DNA from: Proteles cristata cristata
Taxonomy: Eukaryota > Chordata > Mammalia > Carnivora > Hyaenidae
Assembly (NCBI GenBank): GCA_017311185.1
Contig: JAESUZ010004533.1
Span: forward strand, 1,397,306-1,461,305
Length of the DNA: 64,000 bases
Direction of reading: 5' to 3'
Shown here: piece after piece, positions 1 to 12,121 of the stretch
How the letters are laid out: each line of letters opens with the position of its first letter
Numbering within the stretch: the first letter of the stretch is position 1
The notes under the pieces: generated by a model
Told to the model about the DNA's origin: nothing
What the model saw: only the letters and a program-made list of their open reading frames with translations
Databases searched by the model: none
Made by a program: the position numbers and the translations under genes

Positions 1-205
1 CTATATAAGATGAATAGCTATGTTTAGGATGATTTATACTAAAATATACATATAAAAATGTGTGTATATATATTTAATCAGTCAAAACATACCTATGTAT
101 CAATATATGTTTTGAATAAGTAGATATGAATAAAATATATATGTCATTAATATATACATACATTAATATCCTATCGATTCTGTTTCTCTAGAGAACTTTG
201 TATCA
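1..205 (+). repeat. Possible 3' end of an old MaLR-type LTR
   Basis: AT-rich sequence ending, at about 169-200, in a stretch resembling the terminal motif of MLT/MST LTRs (TTCTGTTTCTCTAGAGAAC). The upstream part is TA-rich and cannot be assigned. The match is short and was judged by eye. Confidence 0.35.
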
Positions 206-2617
206 TATAGTATCTAATCAGGTATCTTAATGGTGCAAATAAAATTTGCCCTTTCACAATGTTAGAAATGTCTATTATACTCATTGTTACTTAAACAAAT
301 AAACTTTAAATTTTACCATACTACAAAAGTGATTTACGTAGTGTATCCACTGGCAGAAAAAGAAAAATATTTTTAAATGTTTACTTTTCTTTTTAGATCA
401 TAAATCCTATAGGCAAAATATATTCTCAATAAATTTAAATAATTTATCAGGAATTTGATAATCTCTAAAATTTATAGTTTACTTGTGGATAATTAAGAGG
501 AAAATATTTTGAGATTATATATGTACATAGATAAAATCAAATAAAATTGGTTGTTTGGAACTAACATAATTTCTTATTAAACTACTTCTTAATTATAAGG
601 TAATTTTAAGTAAATAATTTTAGAATTTCTTAAACATTTGTCTAATTTATTTACTAATTAATGTAAACAAATAAACCTAACCCAGAAAACCATCATAGAA
701 TGCCTGCGAAATTATTTAAGTAACGTCAAATTTAACAATACAAATATGCACACAAAAATATAAATATACATGTATACACTACACAAGAAGGTAATGAATA
801 AAGCACACTTTGTTATCTAGTAACTTCAATACTAAATTACTTTATTTCCTAATGTAAAATCTCAAGTTTATTGAATTTCCTATTTAAGTACCTGACCATA
901 GTTCATAAAATATGATGAAGTCATGGGATTCAGTTCTAACCATGGAGAAGATATAGCAATTTCCATATTTATGAAAAATAATAATGCCAGTTAGAAAAGG
1001 AATTACTGTCCTATTTAGAGTTAAAATTCAAGGGTTATACTAGGGTGCCAAAATAATAGGCAAGAGTTGTGCTGATTCAAAACCAAACTTCTTTACCTGA
1101 TAATATAAGAATGTGGCTCATGGTGATCTCTGTAAAAAAGAATCACAAGATATATCATTAAATGGATCCTAGAAGGAGTCCTCTCTACAGGTCTTTTGTT
1201 GAAATTAATTATTTTCTAAGTTAATTTAAGTAATGCATTTAATAATGTAAGTTATTCTTCAAAGCTATTATACTAGGTCAGTATTTTTAAGTTCAACATG
1301 GCCACATCATAAGTGCAAGTAAAAGATCTAAAGAAACCATGGGCAACAAACAAGTAACTGGTAAATGATAATACAGGTAGAGCTAGCTAAAACTCCCAAA
1401 TGTTGTTACCAGCAGGTGTCTTATGCTACTTATTTCAACATGATTTTATTTTTAATTGGATAAAACAAGCTATTTTGAAATAAAAAATTTTGGATTCCAC
1501 TTTGAGAATATTATCACCGCCACTGCTGGTATACATGGTGTTCCTAAAATGTGTCTGATTTAATTTAGGTATGAAAGAAATATTAGGATTCTCAAAGCAG
1601 AGCCACTGAAAATCAATCTCTATAAATCTAAATTATTTGGTTAAATTTTCACATATGCATCTCTATCTTAAGGTAATACAATGATAAATGTAAATTCATC
1701 AAAACTATTAGGGGCAAGTAGAAAGAACATAATATAATTATACATAGCTGTAACATTTATCTTCATTTAGTACACAGTATCAAATGTAGGCAAAGCACAC
1801 ATTATTTTTAAAAATATCAAAGTCACCATAATAAACTATGCTTCTCCTTTGAGAAAAAAAAATAAATTCCTCTTTGAGATTTTTCAAATTAAACATTCAT
1901 AAATTATAGTGATCTAATGTGTTTTTCCCCCAACCCCTTCCACCTCACCTTATCAATTTGGTAGTTTAGTCAAGATTGGATTACAGGAGGAACCACAAGA
2001 TGAATTAAATACCACTTGTGATAAAATGAAAGTCACAGTTATTATGTAGGAAATTAAAGGGGACTTCTTTCCCTGAAGAGTCACAAAATTGCTGGCATAA
2101 GACAGGTTTTTACCTGTTGCTCTCTGTCTTTTCTTCCTCACTCACTTCCAATAGAATCCAGGGCTGTTTAAATCACACTCTGAGTTGCAAGGTCACTAAA
2201 AAATCCAAGGGAAGAAAAGGAGATTTCCAGAATTCACTAATAAGCAGCATCTATACTAATAATACAGTAACTAAATAAATGAATGGTGTTCACAATTAAG
2301 CTTTTCAGATATCATCCTGCACATTATCTGATCTCGTTCTTCTGGGTTTGCAATTGACTGTCACTTGCTAACTGAAATTCTACTGCCTTGCTAGCTGTTG
2401 GTAAACTACAGCAGAATCTGTGTTGTGTGTTTCTATTAGACTAGTAGATATTATATGGGTCAATATAAATATGACCAAAATAATTTCTTATAAAACATAT
2501 CTCATTATGAACCTCTGGAAGGTTCAGGATAATGAAATCATAGAGGACATTAATTTTACTTTTCTTCAGACCCTGTTTCATACAGTCAGGTCTAAAGCCT
2601 GGAGAAACAAACACAGG

Positions 2618-2620
<3 letters not shown>
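206..2620. other. No recognisable feature
   Basis: AT-rich DNA with frequent stop codons in all frames. I see no gene, RNA gene or confidently assignable repeat. The short frames at 1953-2141 and 2420-2791 look like chance frames, and the second reads through the AC microsatellite. Confidence 0.6.

Positions 2621-2653
<33 letters not shown>
2621..2653. repeat. (AC)n microsatellite
   Basis: About sixteen uninterrupted AC units. It gives a poly-Thr/His or poly-Val/Cys translation on the two strands, so overlapping frames are not genes. Likely length-polymorphic. Confidence 0.95.
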
Positions 2654-2657
<4 letters not shown>

Positions 2658-3340
2658 ATCATTTACTCATTCGTTTTGAAATTGGTATAAAAATTAAAAT
2701 GAGCCATCAGATTCTAACTATTCCCTATTATTTTGATTTTTTCCCACTCTGCATCATAGTATTTGATGCAAATCTCATGTTTCATATTTGAATAAAATTG
2801 TTTTATATGCAAAATTAATCAATTAAAAATAATTTGCTCTGGAGGAAAGCACTCTCAGAATGAGGTAGGTCCTCTGAAAGTGCATTCTTCCATAAATACA
2901 ATAACACTGACAAAAATTGTCAAAATCAACATTCTTTAGACCTTTGGAAATAAACCAAAAGCTTATAATACTACAAGAAGAGTTTATTCCAGGAAAATGG
3001 CTGATCTTGGTAAGAAAAGTGAGTTTTGTGATGTTTTCACTTATCCTATTCTCATACTTTTTTCTTATCTCTATGGTATCCTTGAAAACCAATAGCCTTA
3101 CAAGTAAGGCAGCTATGAAAAATCGGAAACCTAGCAGTCACCAGAAATAAAAAAGTGGTTTGGAGAGAATGGTCACTATGTGGTGTGTCTGGCAGTTCCT
3201 TAACAAGTTCTATTTTCAGAATTTGTTTTTACTTCATCTGATTCAGAAATAAGTCTGTGAACGGCCCATTGTTAGGACATTTGATGATAACAATTAGCAG
3301 CAGTGATTTAATATCATTGCTGATGGACATGGTGTTATGA
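2654..3340. other. No recognisable feature
   Basis: Short overlapping frames on both strands (2823-3092 and 2917-3150) show no recognisable domain, and I see no flanking splice or poly(A) context. They look like chance frames. Confidence 0.5.
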
Positions 3341-3720
3341 GTTGGGGCTAAAAAAGTCTGATCCAAGTCTTAAAGGGTCTAACTGAGGAAGAGATTTCCA
3401 TGGATATCTTGGCAAAGATCTGATGTATTCTTAGGGATAGAAAGGTCACAGATGGGTGCAATATTGTGTACAGCAAAGACTTGAGAAGGGCTACATTCTC
3501 ACCTGTGGCTGACCTTGAGGATCTGTGCAAGCAGAAAGTGAAGTCTAAGTTAGAATTACAGACTTTGAATAGAGCATTGAAAGCGTTTCTCACAGCATCA
3601 GAGTTCCCAGGCAAAGAAAGGTTCAGAGCATTTAAAGATATCTCTGTCTAACCATCTGACCACAGAGTTAAGGAAGCAGAGACTTTAGTGGCTGCACTTC
3701 ACAAAGAATACAAGCTATAA
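3341..3720 (+). pseudogene. Unrecognised coding-like stretch, possibly a degraded gene piece
   Basis: From 3466 a 61-codon frame on the plus strand (MYSKDLRRATFSPVADLEDL...) reads in a protein-like way: charged, helix-prone, with few of the low-complexity residues seen in the surrounding AT-rich frames. The same kind of composition continues past a stop at about 3649 to about 3720, and lies just upstream of an internal stop near 3430 (EEEISMDILAKI followed by a stop). I do not recognise the family. It could be a fragment of a processed pseudogene, an old transposon ORF or chance. It directly precedes a HAL1/L1-like segment, so it may be part of that element. There is no poly(A) tail or target-site duplication that I can pair with it. 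Confidence 0.25.
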
Positions 3721-3739
3721 ATAATTAGTTCAGGAAAAG

Positions 3740-4590
3740 TGCTAAACAAAGTATCATCATCAACAACCACCACTATAATGACAACAACCAGCAACAAACC
3801 CGAACAAATTACATAAAATCTGATTTCCAGGGATACCATATTCTATTGTTTAATATGTCCACTTTTCAACAAAAATTATGAAGCACATAAAGAAGCAGGA
3901 AATTATGGCCTACACATAAGCAAAAAAAAAAAAAAAAAAAAAAAAGGAAGAAAGAAAGAAAGAAAAAGAAAAAAACAAAGAAAACAGTTTCTGTGGAAGC
4001 CCAGATATAGAACTTATTAAACAAAGAAACTCATCAGGCAAAATATTCTAAGGGCTAAGATATTCTGTCCCAGGAATAAGGCAAAGGCCAGTTCTCTCTC
4101 TGAATAAAGTTAATTCTTTAATATACAGATATACTATTAAACATTTACTTAAAACAATAGAAGGTACTTTGGGAAGAAGAGAGGAACCAAACCTGGTAAT
4201 AGCATGTGGAAAACATATAGCAAATAAATGACATAAAACTCCTTTCTCAGTAATTAAATGTAAATGGAGTAAATGCTCCAAGTATAGGCTGGAGATTGGC
4301 AGAATGATTAAAAAAAACATTATACAACTATGATGTCTTCCAGAGACAAACTTTATATACAAAGACACATAGATTGAGAGTAATAAGATGGACAATGATA
4401 TACCATGCAAACAGTAACCAAAAGAAGGCTGGCATGCCTATATGAATATAAGGCTTTACTAATAACATAAACTTTATGAACAAATTATTACTAGGGAAGA
4501 TGAAGGAGATCTTATCATGATAAAAAAGTCAAATCTTCAGAAAAACCAAACGATTACAAACATACATGCTTCTAAGTGGCCATGTGATTT
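3740..4590 (+). mobile_element. Old HAL1/L1M fragment, sense
   Basis: Resembles mammalian HAL1/L1M sequence in order. There is a segment with a 'cagtttctg.ggaagcccaga' pattern near 3985-4005. Further on comes the start of the endonuclease region, with 'aaatggagtaaatgctcca' near 4263 and the 'agacaaactttatatacaaagacac' type motif near 4345-4370. It is heavily diverged and has no open frame. A poly(A)/(GAAA)n tract interrupts it at 3922-3970. Confidence 0.6.
3922..3975. repeat. Poly(A) and (GAAA)n tract
   Basis: Twenty-four A residues are followed by GGAAGAAAGAAAGAAAGAAA-type repeats. The tract sits inside the old HAL1/L1 fragment. It may be an expanded internal A-run or the tail of a lost insertion. 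Confidence 0.85.
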
Positions 4591-4599
4591 ATTCCAGTC

Positions 4600-5108
4600 A
4601 ATGAGTTGTTAATGGAAGTAACGAGTTATTTCCAGGCAACACTTTTACTTGTTGGTGTAAGAGTTTCTTGACTTCTCACTTTTCTTTGGTTATAGAGGCT
4701 ATCAAAATTCAAGATAGTGGCTGCTCCATTATTCTATGTCTAAAAGGACAGGGAAGAATTTGGCAACTCTGATATTTTCTCCTTTCATCCATATGAAATT
4801 AAACAATTAACATCTCAGAGCCTCAATTTCCTTGACTGTAAAATAGGAATACTAAGTTTGAATACGTATCTCAAATTTCCGTATTGCTTTTTGAATAAGA
4901 TATGCGTATTAAAAAGTATATGAGGGCAGTAAATACTAATTTCTTGGAAAACTTTGTAGCCATGTTTTCTCCAAACTTGGTTGGGAATTCCTATAATTTT
5001 TATTTTTCAACATATATCGAGGCAGAAATATCAATTCCCAACTTCCCCAGGTATCATTTATTAGATCTCTTACTCTAAGCTTAAAATTCAATTGCCTAGA
5101 TACCTGAT
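4600..5108 (+). repeat. Mostly unassigned; MIR-like piece at about 4790-4870
   Basis: Around 4808-4855 the pattern 'cagagcctcaatttccttgactgtaaaat.ggaat' matches the conserved 3' half of MIR SINEs. The rest of the interval shows no feature. Confidence 0.5.
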
Positions 5109-5166
5109 GGAGAATGGAAGGGAAAGGAAGGGAAGAGAAGGGGGATTGAAGGGAGGGGAGGGAAGG
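5109..5166. repeat. Purine-rich GGGAA/GGAAG tract
   Basis: An imperfect array of GGAAGGGAA-like units, entirely purine on the plus strand. It lies about 60 bp upstream of the TG microsatellite. Confidence 0.8.
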
Positions 5167-5220
5167 GCCTTGGTACTTAGGCCAAACTAAACCTTGCACA
5201 AACGTCAGGATGTAGCAGCA

Positions 5221-5225
<5 letters not shown>

Positions 5226-5270
<45 letters not shown>
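5226..5270. repeat. (TG)n microsatellite
   Basis: About 22 uninterrupted TG units. Likely polymorphic. Confidence 0.95.
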
Positions 5271-5272
<2 letters not shown>

Positions 5273-6060
5273 TAGCTCTACTGTTACCTGGAAAGGTTCA
5301 CCTAAAGGGAAGCAGGGTCAGAAAATACTGAACCAAAAATCATAACAGAACTCAGGAGCTTCACATTGTGATAGAGGTAAGCAATGCGTTCAACTTCCTT
5401 CAGAAAGTGAATGTCTAAAGTGCTCTAGGAGTATTCCACCTAAAGACACAGAGATCAATAAAATGGTGTTTTCAGAGAAGGACAAAAATGTAAGGAATGA
5501 GTGTAAGCTAAATACTGGGTATGTGGAGTCTGTTGAAAACTGATGCAACAGATATTCTTAAATCCCATATTATACTAACTTCATACTTAAGACCATGCTG
5601 TAAAAGATATTTAGACCGAGAGTGACATGGCTATATTTACATTTAGAAAAATCACTTATGTATACAGAATATAATCAATGGTATTGAAAAAAATCACTAT
5701 GGTAACAGATTACAGGATAGTAAGGCTAGTTATATCCCTCCAGCCATGCATGCAACCATTAATTAATTAATTAATTAATTCACTTGCATATGTATTCAAA
5801 ACATGTTTTTATCACCTCTTATGAATAGGTCAATGTAACTCATGATGAAAGTAAAATAAAAAACAAAACAAGCATTCATTTTCTCCCTGTTCCTTCTCTT
5901 CGCTCCTTCCCTCACTCTTTCACACTGAGCTTACTGAGAAGATAAAATATAGTAGATGAATATAGCAAATTATGTAACAAATTATGATGGGTTGAACTAG
6001 ATTTCCAGTAGTAGTTTTTAGAAACACATGAATATAGTGGAGGAGTACTTTGGAGTTAGT
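5271..6060. other. No gene; small (TTAA)n array at 5759-5780
   Basis: The interval shows no assignable gene or large repeat. Five or six TTAA units occur at 5759-5780. Confidence 0.55.
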
Positions 6061-6064
6061 TCTG

Positions 6065-6610
6065 TGATACAGGGATGGATTGGAAGTAAGAATCCAGACA
6101 CAGTAGAGCATATTGTATGATTCCACTTATATGAAATGACCAAAGTAGGAAAATCTGTAGAGAGATTAATCATTTCCAGTGGCAATGGGGGAGGAGAATA
6201 TGAAGGGTGACTGCTAATGGGTATGAGATTTCTCTTTGGGGTGATTATTCTATTTTTTTTTTAATTTTAATGTTTTATTTATTTCTAGGAGAGAGAGAGA
6301 GACAGCGTGAGCAGGGGAGGGTCAGAGAGAGAGGGAGTCACAGACTGAAACAGGCTCCAGGCTCTGAGCTGGCAGTCAGCACAGAGCCCGACGCGGGGCT
6401 CGAACCCACAAACCGCGAGATCATGACCTGAGCGAAAGTCGGACGCTTAACCGACTAAGCCACCCGCGCGCCCCTGGGGTGATTATTCTAAATTTAGAAG
6501 GTGGTGATGACGCACAACTGTGATTTTACTAAAGAACACAAAACTGTATACTTTAAAAAGGCAAGCTATGTTATGTGAACTATATCTCAATGAAACTGTT
6601 ATAAAAAGTA
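6065..6610 (+). mobile_element. Old L1 3' end, sense, split by a SINE
   Basis: The sequence has the typical order of an L1 3' end: 'ttgtatgattccacttatatgaaatg' near 6112, a G-rich run near 6186, and after the SINE 'ctgtatactttaaaa.ggcaa' followed by 'tatatctcaatgaaactgtt' near 6580. The last motif is the usual end of an L1M-type 3' UTR. There is no coding capacity. Confidence 0.7.
6253..6474 (-). mobile_element. CAN/SINEC-type SINE, young subfamily
   Basis: Antisense tRNA-derived SINE: T-rich tail, GA-rich block, then the reverse complement of the tRNA-like head ending in CGCGCCCC. The 16-bp target-site duplication TGGGGTGATTATTCTA is perfect (6237-6252 and 6475-6490). Many CpG sites survive, which argues for a recent insertion. 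It carries the TCTAGGAGAGAG tail junction shared by other young copies in this window. Confidence 0.95.
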
Positions 6611-6771
6611 GAATGCTTAAATATTACTATTGTTCAAATATAACATTTTAGGGATAAGTGTAATTATCACATATGTCTGCTGATTTTCCAGTAAAATCAC
6701 CAAATGGCTCTTAAGAAAAAAGTTCTCTCATTCTTAAATATAATTCTACTGTAAGGTATGCTTTATTTTTA

Positions 6772-7313
6772 TTTTTTATTTATTTTTTTTAATTTTAAAA
6801 AATGTTTTAATGTTTATTTATTTATTTATTTATTTTTATTTTTATTTTTTTTACAAATAGTTTATTGTCAAATTAGTTTCCACATAACACCCAGTGCTCA
6901 TCCCCACAAGTGTCCTCCTCCATGCCCATCCCTCCTCCCCCCCACATCCATCAGTCCTCAGTTTTTGTCAGCATTCAAGAGTCTCTCATGGTTTGCCTCT
7001 CTCCCTTTCCCCCACCATTTCCACCCTTCTTCTCCCCCTTGGTCCTCGTCAAGTTCCTCCTAATCCTCCTATACGTGCACACATATGATATTTGTCCTTC
7101 TCTGCCTGACTTATTTCACTCAGCATAACACCCTCAAGGTCCATCCATGTTGCTACACATGGCCAGATTTCATTGTTTCTCATTGCCATGTAGTATTCCA
7201 TGGTATAGATAAACCACATCTTCTTGATCCATTCATCTGTTGATGGACACTTAGGCTCTTTCCATGTTTTAGCTATTGTGGAGAGTGCTGCTATGAACAT
7301 TGGGGTACATGTG
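6772..7313 (-). mobile_element. 5'-truncated young L1, 3' end only
   Basis: An antisense carnivore-type L1. The T-rich tail comes first, then the 3' UTR, then the last part of ORF2 read on the minus strand (for example 'STDEWIKKMWFIYTMEYYMAM', a typical L1 ORF2 C-terminal motif). Flanking copies of GGTATGCTTT(A/C)TTTTTA at 6755-6771 and 7314-7330 form a 17-bp target-site duplication with one mismatch. It is closely related to the L1 at the right end of this window. Confidence 0.93.
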
Positions 7314-7330
7314 GGTATGCTTTCTTTTTA

Positions 7331-8440
7331 AAGGAATATCTTCAAAAGGACTTATGGTCTTTTGTGATTTGCCCTTCTTTACAGATACTATTTTGTTTTA
7401 AGAAGAATATAAGTATATAAATCACCAAAGCTAGATTTATATTCAGTAATTGTTTTATTATTGTGTAAATATCTTAAGCCATTCTACTGTGCTCCAGGTA
7501 ACAATATTTTATCCACAATGTACGTCTTTCAAACTATGAATGAGTCTTTTGTTAGATTTATGTAAATAATATTGAGTTAATTTAAGTTTTCTTCCAAAAA
7601 ATGAGTGAGTGATTTGGCATTTCTACTAGCCTCAAAAAGCTGTTTTTCAAAGAAAGTGATATTTTTGCTTATATGCTTCAATGACTTTAAATAAAGGCAG
7701 TTGGGAATTTGAAGTGCTAGAAAGAACTCAGCAAGAAATAACAATAAAATACTAGCTATATGAAAGCATTGTAAGAGAAGCCATTGGTATATAATTATTA
7801 CCAACATTATTTTGGTAGGTGGGTTATGTTAGTGAGTGGTTAACATCAGATGGTAGGAAAATCAATGAAGCCACAGGATCACAAATCATTAGAAAAAAAC
7901 ATATTATCTGCACCAATTATTATTTATGTGTGTTTTACATTTGAAGTGCTGAAATGAAATCTGAATTGGCCTATTGCACAGGTACCAATTTTGCCTTTAT
8001 GTAATATTCATAACCTTTAATTTTCCATAAGGAAGAAAGTTAAAAATTTGCTTAAATTACATTAAAAAGTCCTTATTTCTATGAATGTTACATTATGTAT
8101 CTTCTTTAAATGCAGTCGTTCTTTTCCAAATTTCTAGGAACAGCTAGAACCTAACATATTGTTTTTTATTCATAGTTGAAATAATGTAGCTACCTCGTTT
8201 TGGAATGCATAAACAGGGATATAGATATAGAATACTCACATAATAAAAAGTGGGCCTAAATATTATTAACTGCTATAAGAACTATCCTTTCACTATCCAC
8301 ATATAGAAAGTGGAATGATATATGTGAAATGATAAAATGACACTTTTCTGTCATTGGGCAAAGAGTGGTGAATTCTGAAGGGAAAGAGAACAAAAGAAGT
8401 GAACCTCACATATGCCTCAGTTTACTGCTGAAGGCAGTTT
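7331..8440. other. No recognisable feature
   Basis: AT-rich sequence without assignable repeats. The 76-codon minus-strand frame at 7577-7807 has no recognisable motif. Confidence 0.55.
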
Positions 8441-8590
8441 CCAAGCTTTAGAGAAAAAAGAATGGGGAAAAATGAACAGACTCAGTGACCTGTGAAACAG
8501 CTTCAAGAGAACCAACCTACATGAAATGGAGAACCAAGGAGGAATGGAAAGAGAGAAAGAGGTGTGACAATTTTTTTTTACACCTTAAAA
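8440..8590 (+). mobile_element. Possible L1 ORF1 fragment
   Basis: The pattern 'agagaaaaaagaatggggaaaaatgaacagactcag.gacctgtg' resembles the coiled-coil to RRM junction of L1 ORF1 in the sense direction. It is followed by a G/A-rich stretch. It is short and diverged, with no open frame. Confidence 0.45.
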
Positions 8591-8999
8591 AACATACAAT
8601 TTTCACCAATCACCCCACTAAATTTGGAACAAATTAGAATTTTGCTAAGGATAGGCAAGAGTATAAATAATACAGGAAATCAGGATTCCATCTCCTAATA
8701 CCATCACATTGATGGTTAAGATTTCAACATATGAATTTGGGCAGGGGGGATAAACACTCAATCTATAGCACTTCTTAGGTAGTCTGTGCAAGTTTCTGAA
8801 TAAGAATATCATTGTGATGAATGACAAAAAATAGAAAATTTTTTAAAGAACTCGGCATTTTAGACTTCCCTCCAGAGTACAATGGGGAAAGCTAATATCA
8901 GACACATATAAATATGTCAGGTTTGAGTGGATGAACAAAGTCTTCTCTGTCCTCAAAGCTGAAAAAGTGTGAGGGAATACAAAAGAGAGGGGAGAGATG
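8591..8999. other. No recognisable feature
   Basis: AT-rich sequence, nothing assignable. Confidence 0.5.
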
Positions 9000-9720
9000 A
9001 TATCTCACAGTAACTGCCCAGGGAAAGAGAGCATGACTGACATCGCGTTAGGAGAAAAGGCTGATTTGCTTTCTAGCACATTTAAGATTACAAACATTTG
9101 GTATACTCCAGTTTTTCTTTCCAAGTCCGTAGCCAAGCACATATCCTGCTCTGTGGTGAAGGAGGGTAGCTCTTCCAGATGATTCTCTGTACTGTCAAGG
9201 TTGGGTATGATGAAGTCATGTATGGGCTCTAGGTTGTCATCAAATCTTCCAGCTTTTTCTCATGGCTTCAACTTTCTCCTTGTTCTCCATCACTTCATAT
9301 CCAGCTTTACTTCCAGAGTGACAACCTTGCTGACCTCCCGTGATTTTAAGCTTATGATCAAACACAGAGGCAACAGACATGGGTTTTTTTTTTCTTTTTC
9401 TTTTATTTATTCTAGGAGAGAGAGAGACAGCGTGAGCAGGGGAGGGTCACAGAGAGAGGGAGTCACAGACTGAAACAGGCTCCAGGCTCCGAGCTGGCAG
9501 TCAGCACAGAGCCCGACGCGGGGCTCGAACCCACGAACCGCGAGATCATGACGGAAGCAAAAGTCGGACGCTTAACCGACTAAGCCACCCAGGCGCCCCT
9601 AGACATGGCTTTCTTAACCAGCTCACACAATTGTGGGAGGTCCAATCCCTACAATAATTCCCTGCTTGTATGTCACTCACAGTGGTTCTTTTATTTATTT
9701 TTAATGGAATACTAATTGAT
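9000..9720 (+). repeat. Possible MaLR-type LTR, split by a SINE
   Basis: This is a less AT-rich block. After the SINE, 'aaccagctcacacaattgtg' followed by a 'ccctacaataattcc' segment resembles the part of MLT/MST-type LTRs just upstream of the polyadenylation region. The part before the SINE (codon-like but without a useful frame) would be the U3 side. The assignment rests on eye comparison only. Confidence 0.4.
9384..9600 (-). mobile_element. CAN/SINEC-type SINE, young subfamily
   Basis: Antisense full-length copy with a T-rich tail, the TCTAGGAGAGAG junction, GA-rich block and tRNA-like head with intact CpGs. The flanking AGACATGG repeat (near 9375-9382 and 9601-9608) is the likely target-site duplication. 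It is nearly identical to the copies at 6253 and 58330. Confidence 0.93.
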
Positions 9721-10390
9721 ATTAACTCAGTGGTAGGGACTGATGAGGATTAAAAAAAAGCAAGAGTGGAGAGTTAAAAAAAAGATGTATAATCTTTCGA
9801 AAAGGCATGCAATAATTGTATTTAAGTATTCATAAAATTCTATATAAGTAGGTTTATAATAAAGATATTAATTTTAAAGTAAGTATATTTCCTTACTGCA
9901 GTATTTCTTTAAATTTAGGAGAAAAATTATTCCCAGAATCCTTTTCATCTCTTGTAAGGTCCACTGTTTAAACTGTATGATAAGCACATGTCTGACATAT
10001 AGACGTTCTGCAAAGGTAATGCAAATCCAGTAACTTCAGTTTTTTTTTTTAATAAGATGAGGTTTATACCAGAGAAATATAAAATATGTGTATCAGAGAA
10101 AAAAACTCTTGTTAGAAAGCAATAAAGTTCATCACTAATTCCCAGGATAGGAGAGCAAAGCGAATACAAATTACAAAATCTTAATTCCCAAATATAAATA
10201 AAATAAAAATAATAAAATTTAGCAAAAATACACCTCCATAAACATGCACAGCTAAATTTTTTAATTTTTGAAAAATCACAGAGAAAGAAAGTCAGAATGC
10301 CAAATCTCTACATTTCAGTTTATCAAATAATTTTATTGAAAAAATACTTTGAGTGACAAAATTCATATAAAAATATCACTAATATTTTTC
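9721..10390. other. No recognisable feature
   Basis: AT-rich. The minus-strand 74-codon frame at 9945-10169 is unremarkable. Confidence 0.55.
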
Positions 10391-10392
10391 TT

Positions 10393-10500
10393 AAAAAATA
10401 TTTTAAAGTAAACTCTACACCCATAGTGGGGCTTGAAATCACAACCCCAAGATCAAGAGTTAAACATACTCCACTAACTCAGCTAGCTGGCCACCCCAGA
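10393..10500 (-). mobile_element. Older CAN-SINE head fragment
   Basis: The reverse complement reads as a tRNA-like head with a 'ttgatcttggggttgtgatttcaagcccc' type B-box region, and the element lacks the CT-rich body. This matches an older SINEC subfamily rather than the young type found elsewhere here. Confidence 0.75.
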
Positions 10501-10504
10501 ATAT

Positions 10505-11879
10505 CACTGATATTTTTCTACTTTGTGATAAGGTAGTGATATATTTTATTGATGATGATTTATTTGTAAGCAAGTCAGTATGAATATTTATAAGCTGTGT
10601 GTTTGGGTAAACAATTTGAGTCAAATTCGTAGTAACAGTATAGACTTGGATAAATTTATCATAAAAAATTATAAAAGTAGCTTCTGATTGGTGAAATTAG
10701 TGTGATTTAAATTAGTCATAATGCAACTGAAACCACTCTATCATTTCAGCTCTTGGATCCAGACGAGATCGGTCCCTAATGCCTTCACTTCATAGAAGAA
10801 TATGTCATCTAGTTCAACTACAGTGCTGTCCTTAGTATAAAAACATTGTTATATCATTTGAGGTGTTACTCTGTGATTCTGAGGTCAAAGGAAGAGAGAG
10901 AGATTACTTTGAACTGCAGACAAAATGCAAAACTGTATTTTTCTGCTCTCTTGGCAGAATTGCAGAATATGCATTTCCTTTCATTGTGATGCACAGCCTA
11001 CTAGCAGCATTCAGAGACAAGTACATTCAGACCCCACCTGCATCCAATCATCAACAGTGTTATTTACCAAAAGAACCTATCATTTGCCTAATGAAAAACT
11101 GGCTTATCTCAGTTTGTGACAGCCAATTACAAATATGTAGACAGTCGTAGGAAGTGTTTAACTTGACAGTAAATATCCCTGCTTTCTATTTTAGGATTTC
11201 ACACTGGACAAAAAAGAAAATTATCAGGAGCCTTTATCTGTTTACCCTATCTGATGTAAATATGAATAGGTTAGGCAGCACAATAATCATCACAAGGAAT
11301 TAACTACCTGTAATAATAAATGGTGGTTCATAAGAGGAAAAGAAAAAAGAGGAAACACATAACAGATTCAGTAGTAAGACTTTTGTTTCCGACAGTGATG
11401 GAGTTAACAAGGATTGGATTGTCTGACGTTTCACCAGAAAACTGAACAGAATGTATCAAATAATGATTTTCACATGTGTGACAACAGATAAGACAGGGCT
11501 GTGATCTCAGATTCAAGAGAAACAACAGAGGTGAGCCTTGTGCTTGCAGGGAAATATAGAGGGAATCCAGAAATCTCATTCTGTCATTGATTAAGTAAGA
11601 GAATTCATGTAGGCTAGTGCAGCTATAATTTGGGGGGAAGAATACGAGAAAAAAGGCAGCTACACAGAGAGGCCTGCTCAAGTTTTAGCTGAGTAGTGGT
11701 ATGAGCATAAAACAAAAGGAAATTATGTAAACACACCAAGAGAATCATTTGAAGTAGTAGGCTTATCAATTTAAGGAGCTCACACAGGGCTGAGAAGAAC
11801 TTATCTTCTCAGCTACAACAGAAAGACTTCCTAACCCAGAGAATGTGCATGGCCTGAGAAGGATACTGTAATTAATAGT
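10505..11879. other. No recognisable feature
   Basis: The frames at 10863-11150 (plus) and 11328-11681 (minus, 117 codons) are the longest here. Neither shows a domain, a plausible signal peptide context or conserved-looking composition. Treated as chance frames. Confidence 0.45.
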
Positions 11880-12065
11880 GGGGCTGAATTATGTCCAAAG
11901 CCATAGCTGCTCTGTAATCACTCTAACACATCTCTGAAAGTATTCAACTGATCTAAATAGTTTAAATGCATTCCAGGTAAAAATTCAACACTGTTTAAAA
12001 GAATACAACAAAATCCATCACCCAGGTGTAAATTCAAAATGTTTAGTACAGAATCATCAATTATC
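11880..12065 (+). mobile_element. Possible HAL1/L1M 5' fragment
   Basis: Patterns such as 'ccatagctgctctgtaatca' and later 'aaaatccatcacccaggtgt' followed by 'atcatcaattatcaggtgt' resemble the 5' part of HAL1/L1M elements in sense orientation. Diverged and non-coding. Confidence 0.45.
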
Positions 12066-12121
12066 AGGTGTCTCAGTCAGTGTTCCACCAGTGGAGTAGA
12101 GACATTAGGAAGGCAAGCTGC

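Noticed and set aside
2420..2791. 123-codon plus-strand frame and its minus-strand partner (2441-2662)
   Set aside because: Both read through the AC microsatellite (poly-Thr/His, poly-Val/Cys). No domain and AT-rich flanks.
4048..4410. 120-codon minus-strand frame
   Set aside because: Lies antisense over an old HAL1/L1 fragment and has no domain.
6207..6431. Open frame with Arg/Glu-rich sequence
   Set aside because: It is the translation of an antisense SINE GA-rich block.
6758..7128. Overlapping proline/serine-rich plus-strand frames
   Set aside because: They are antisense translations of the L1 3' UTR. The same frames recur at 61777-62158 over the related L1.
11328..11681. 117-codon minus-strand frame
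   Set aside because: Hydrophobic N-terminus but no recognisable family and no gene context. Probably chance.
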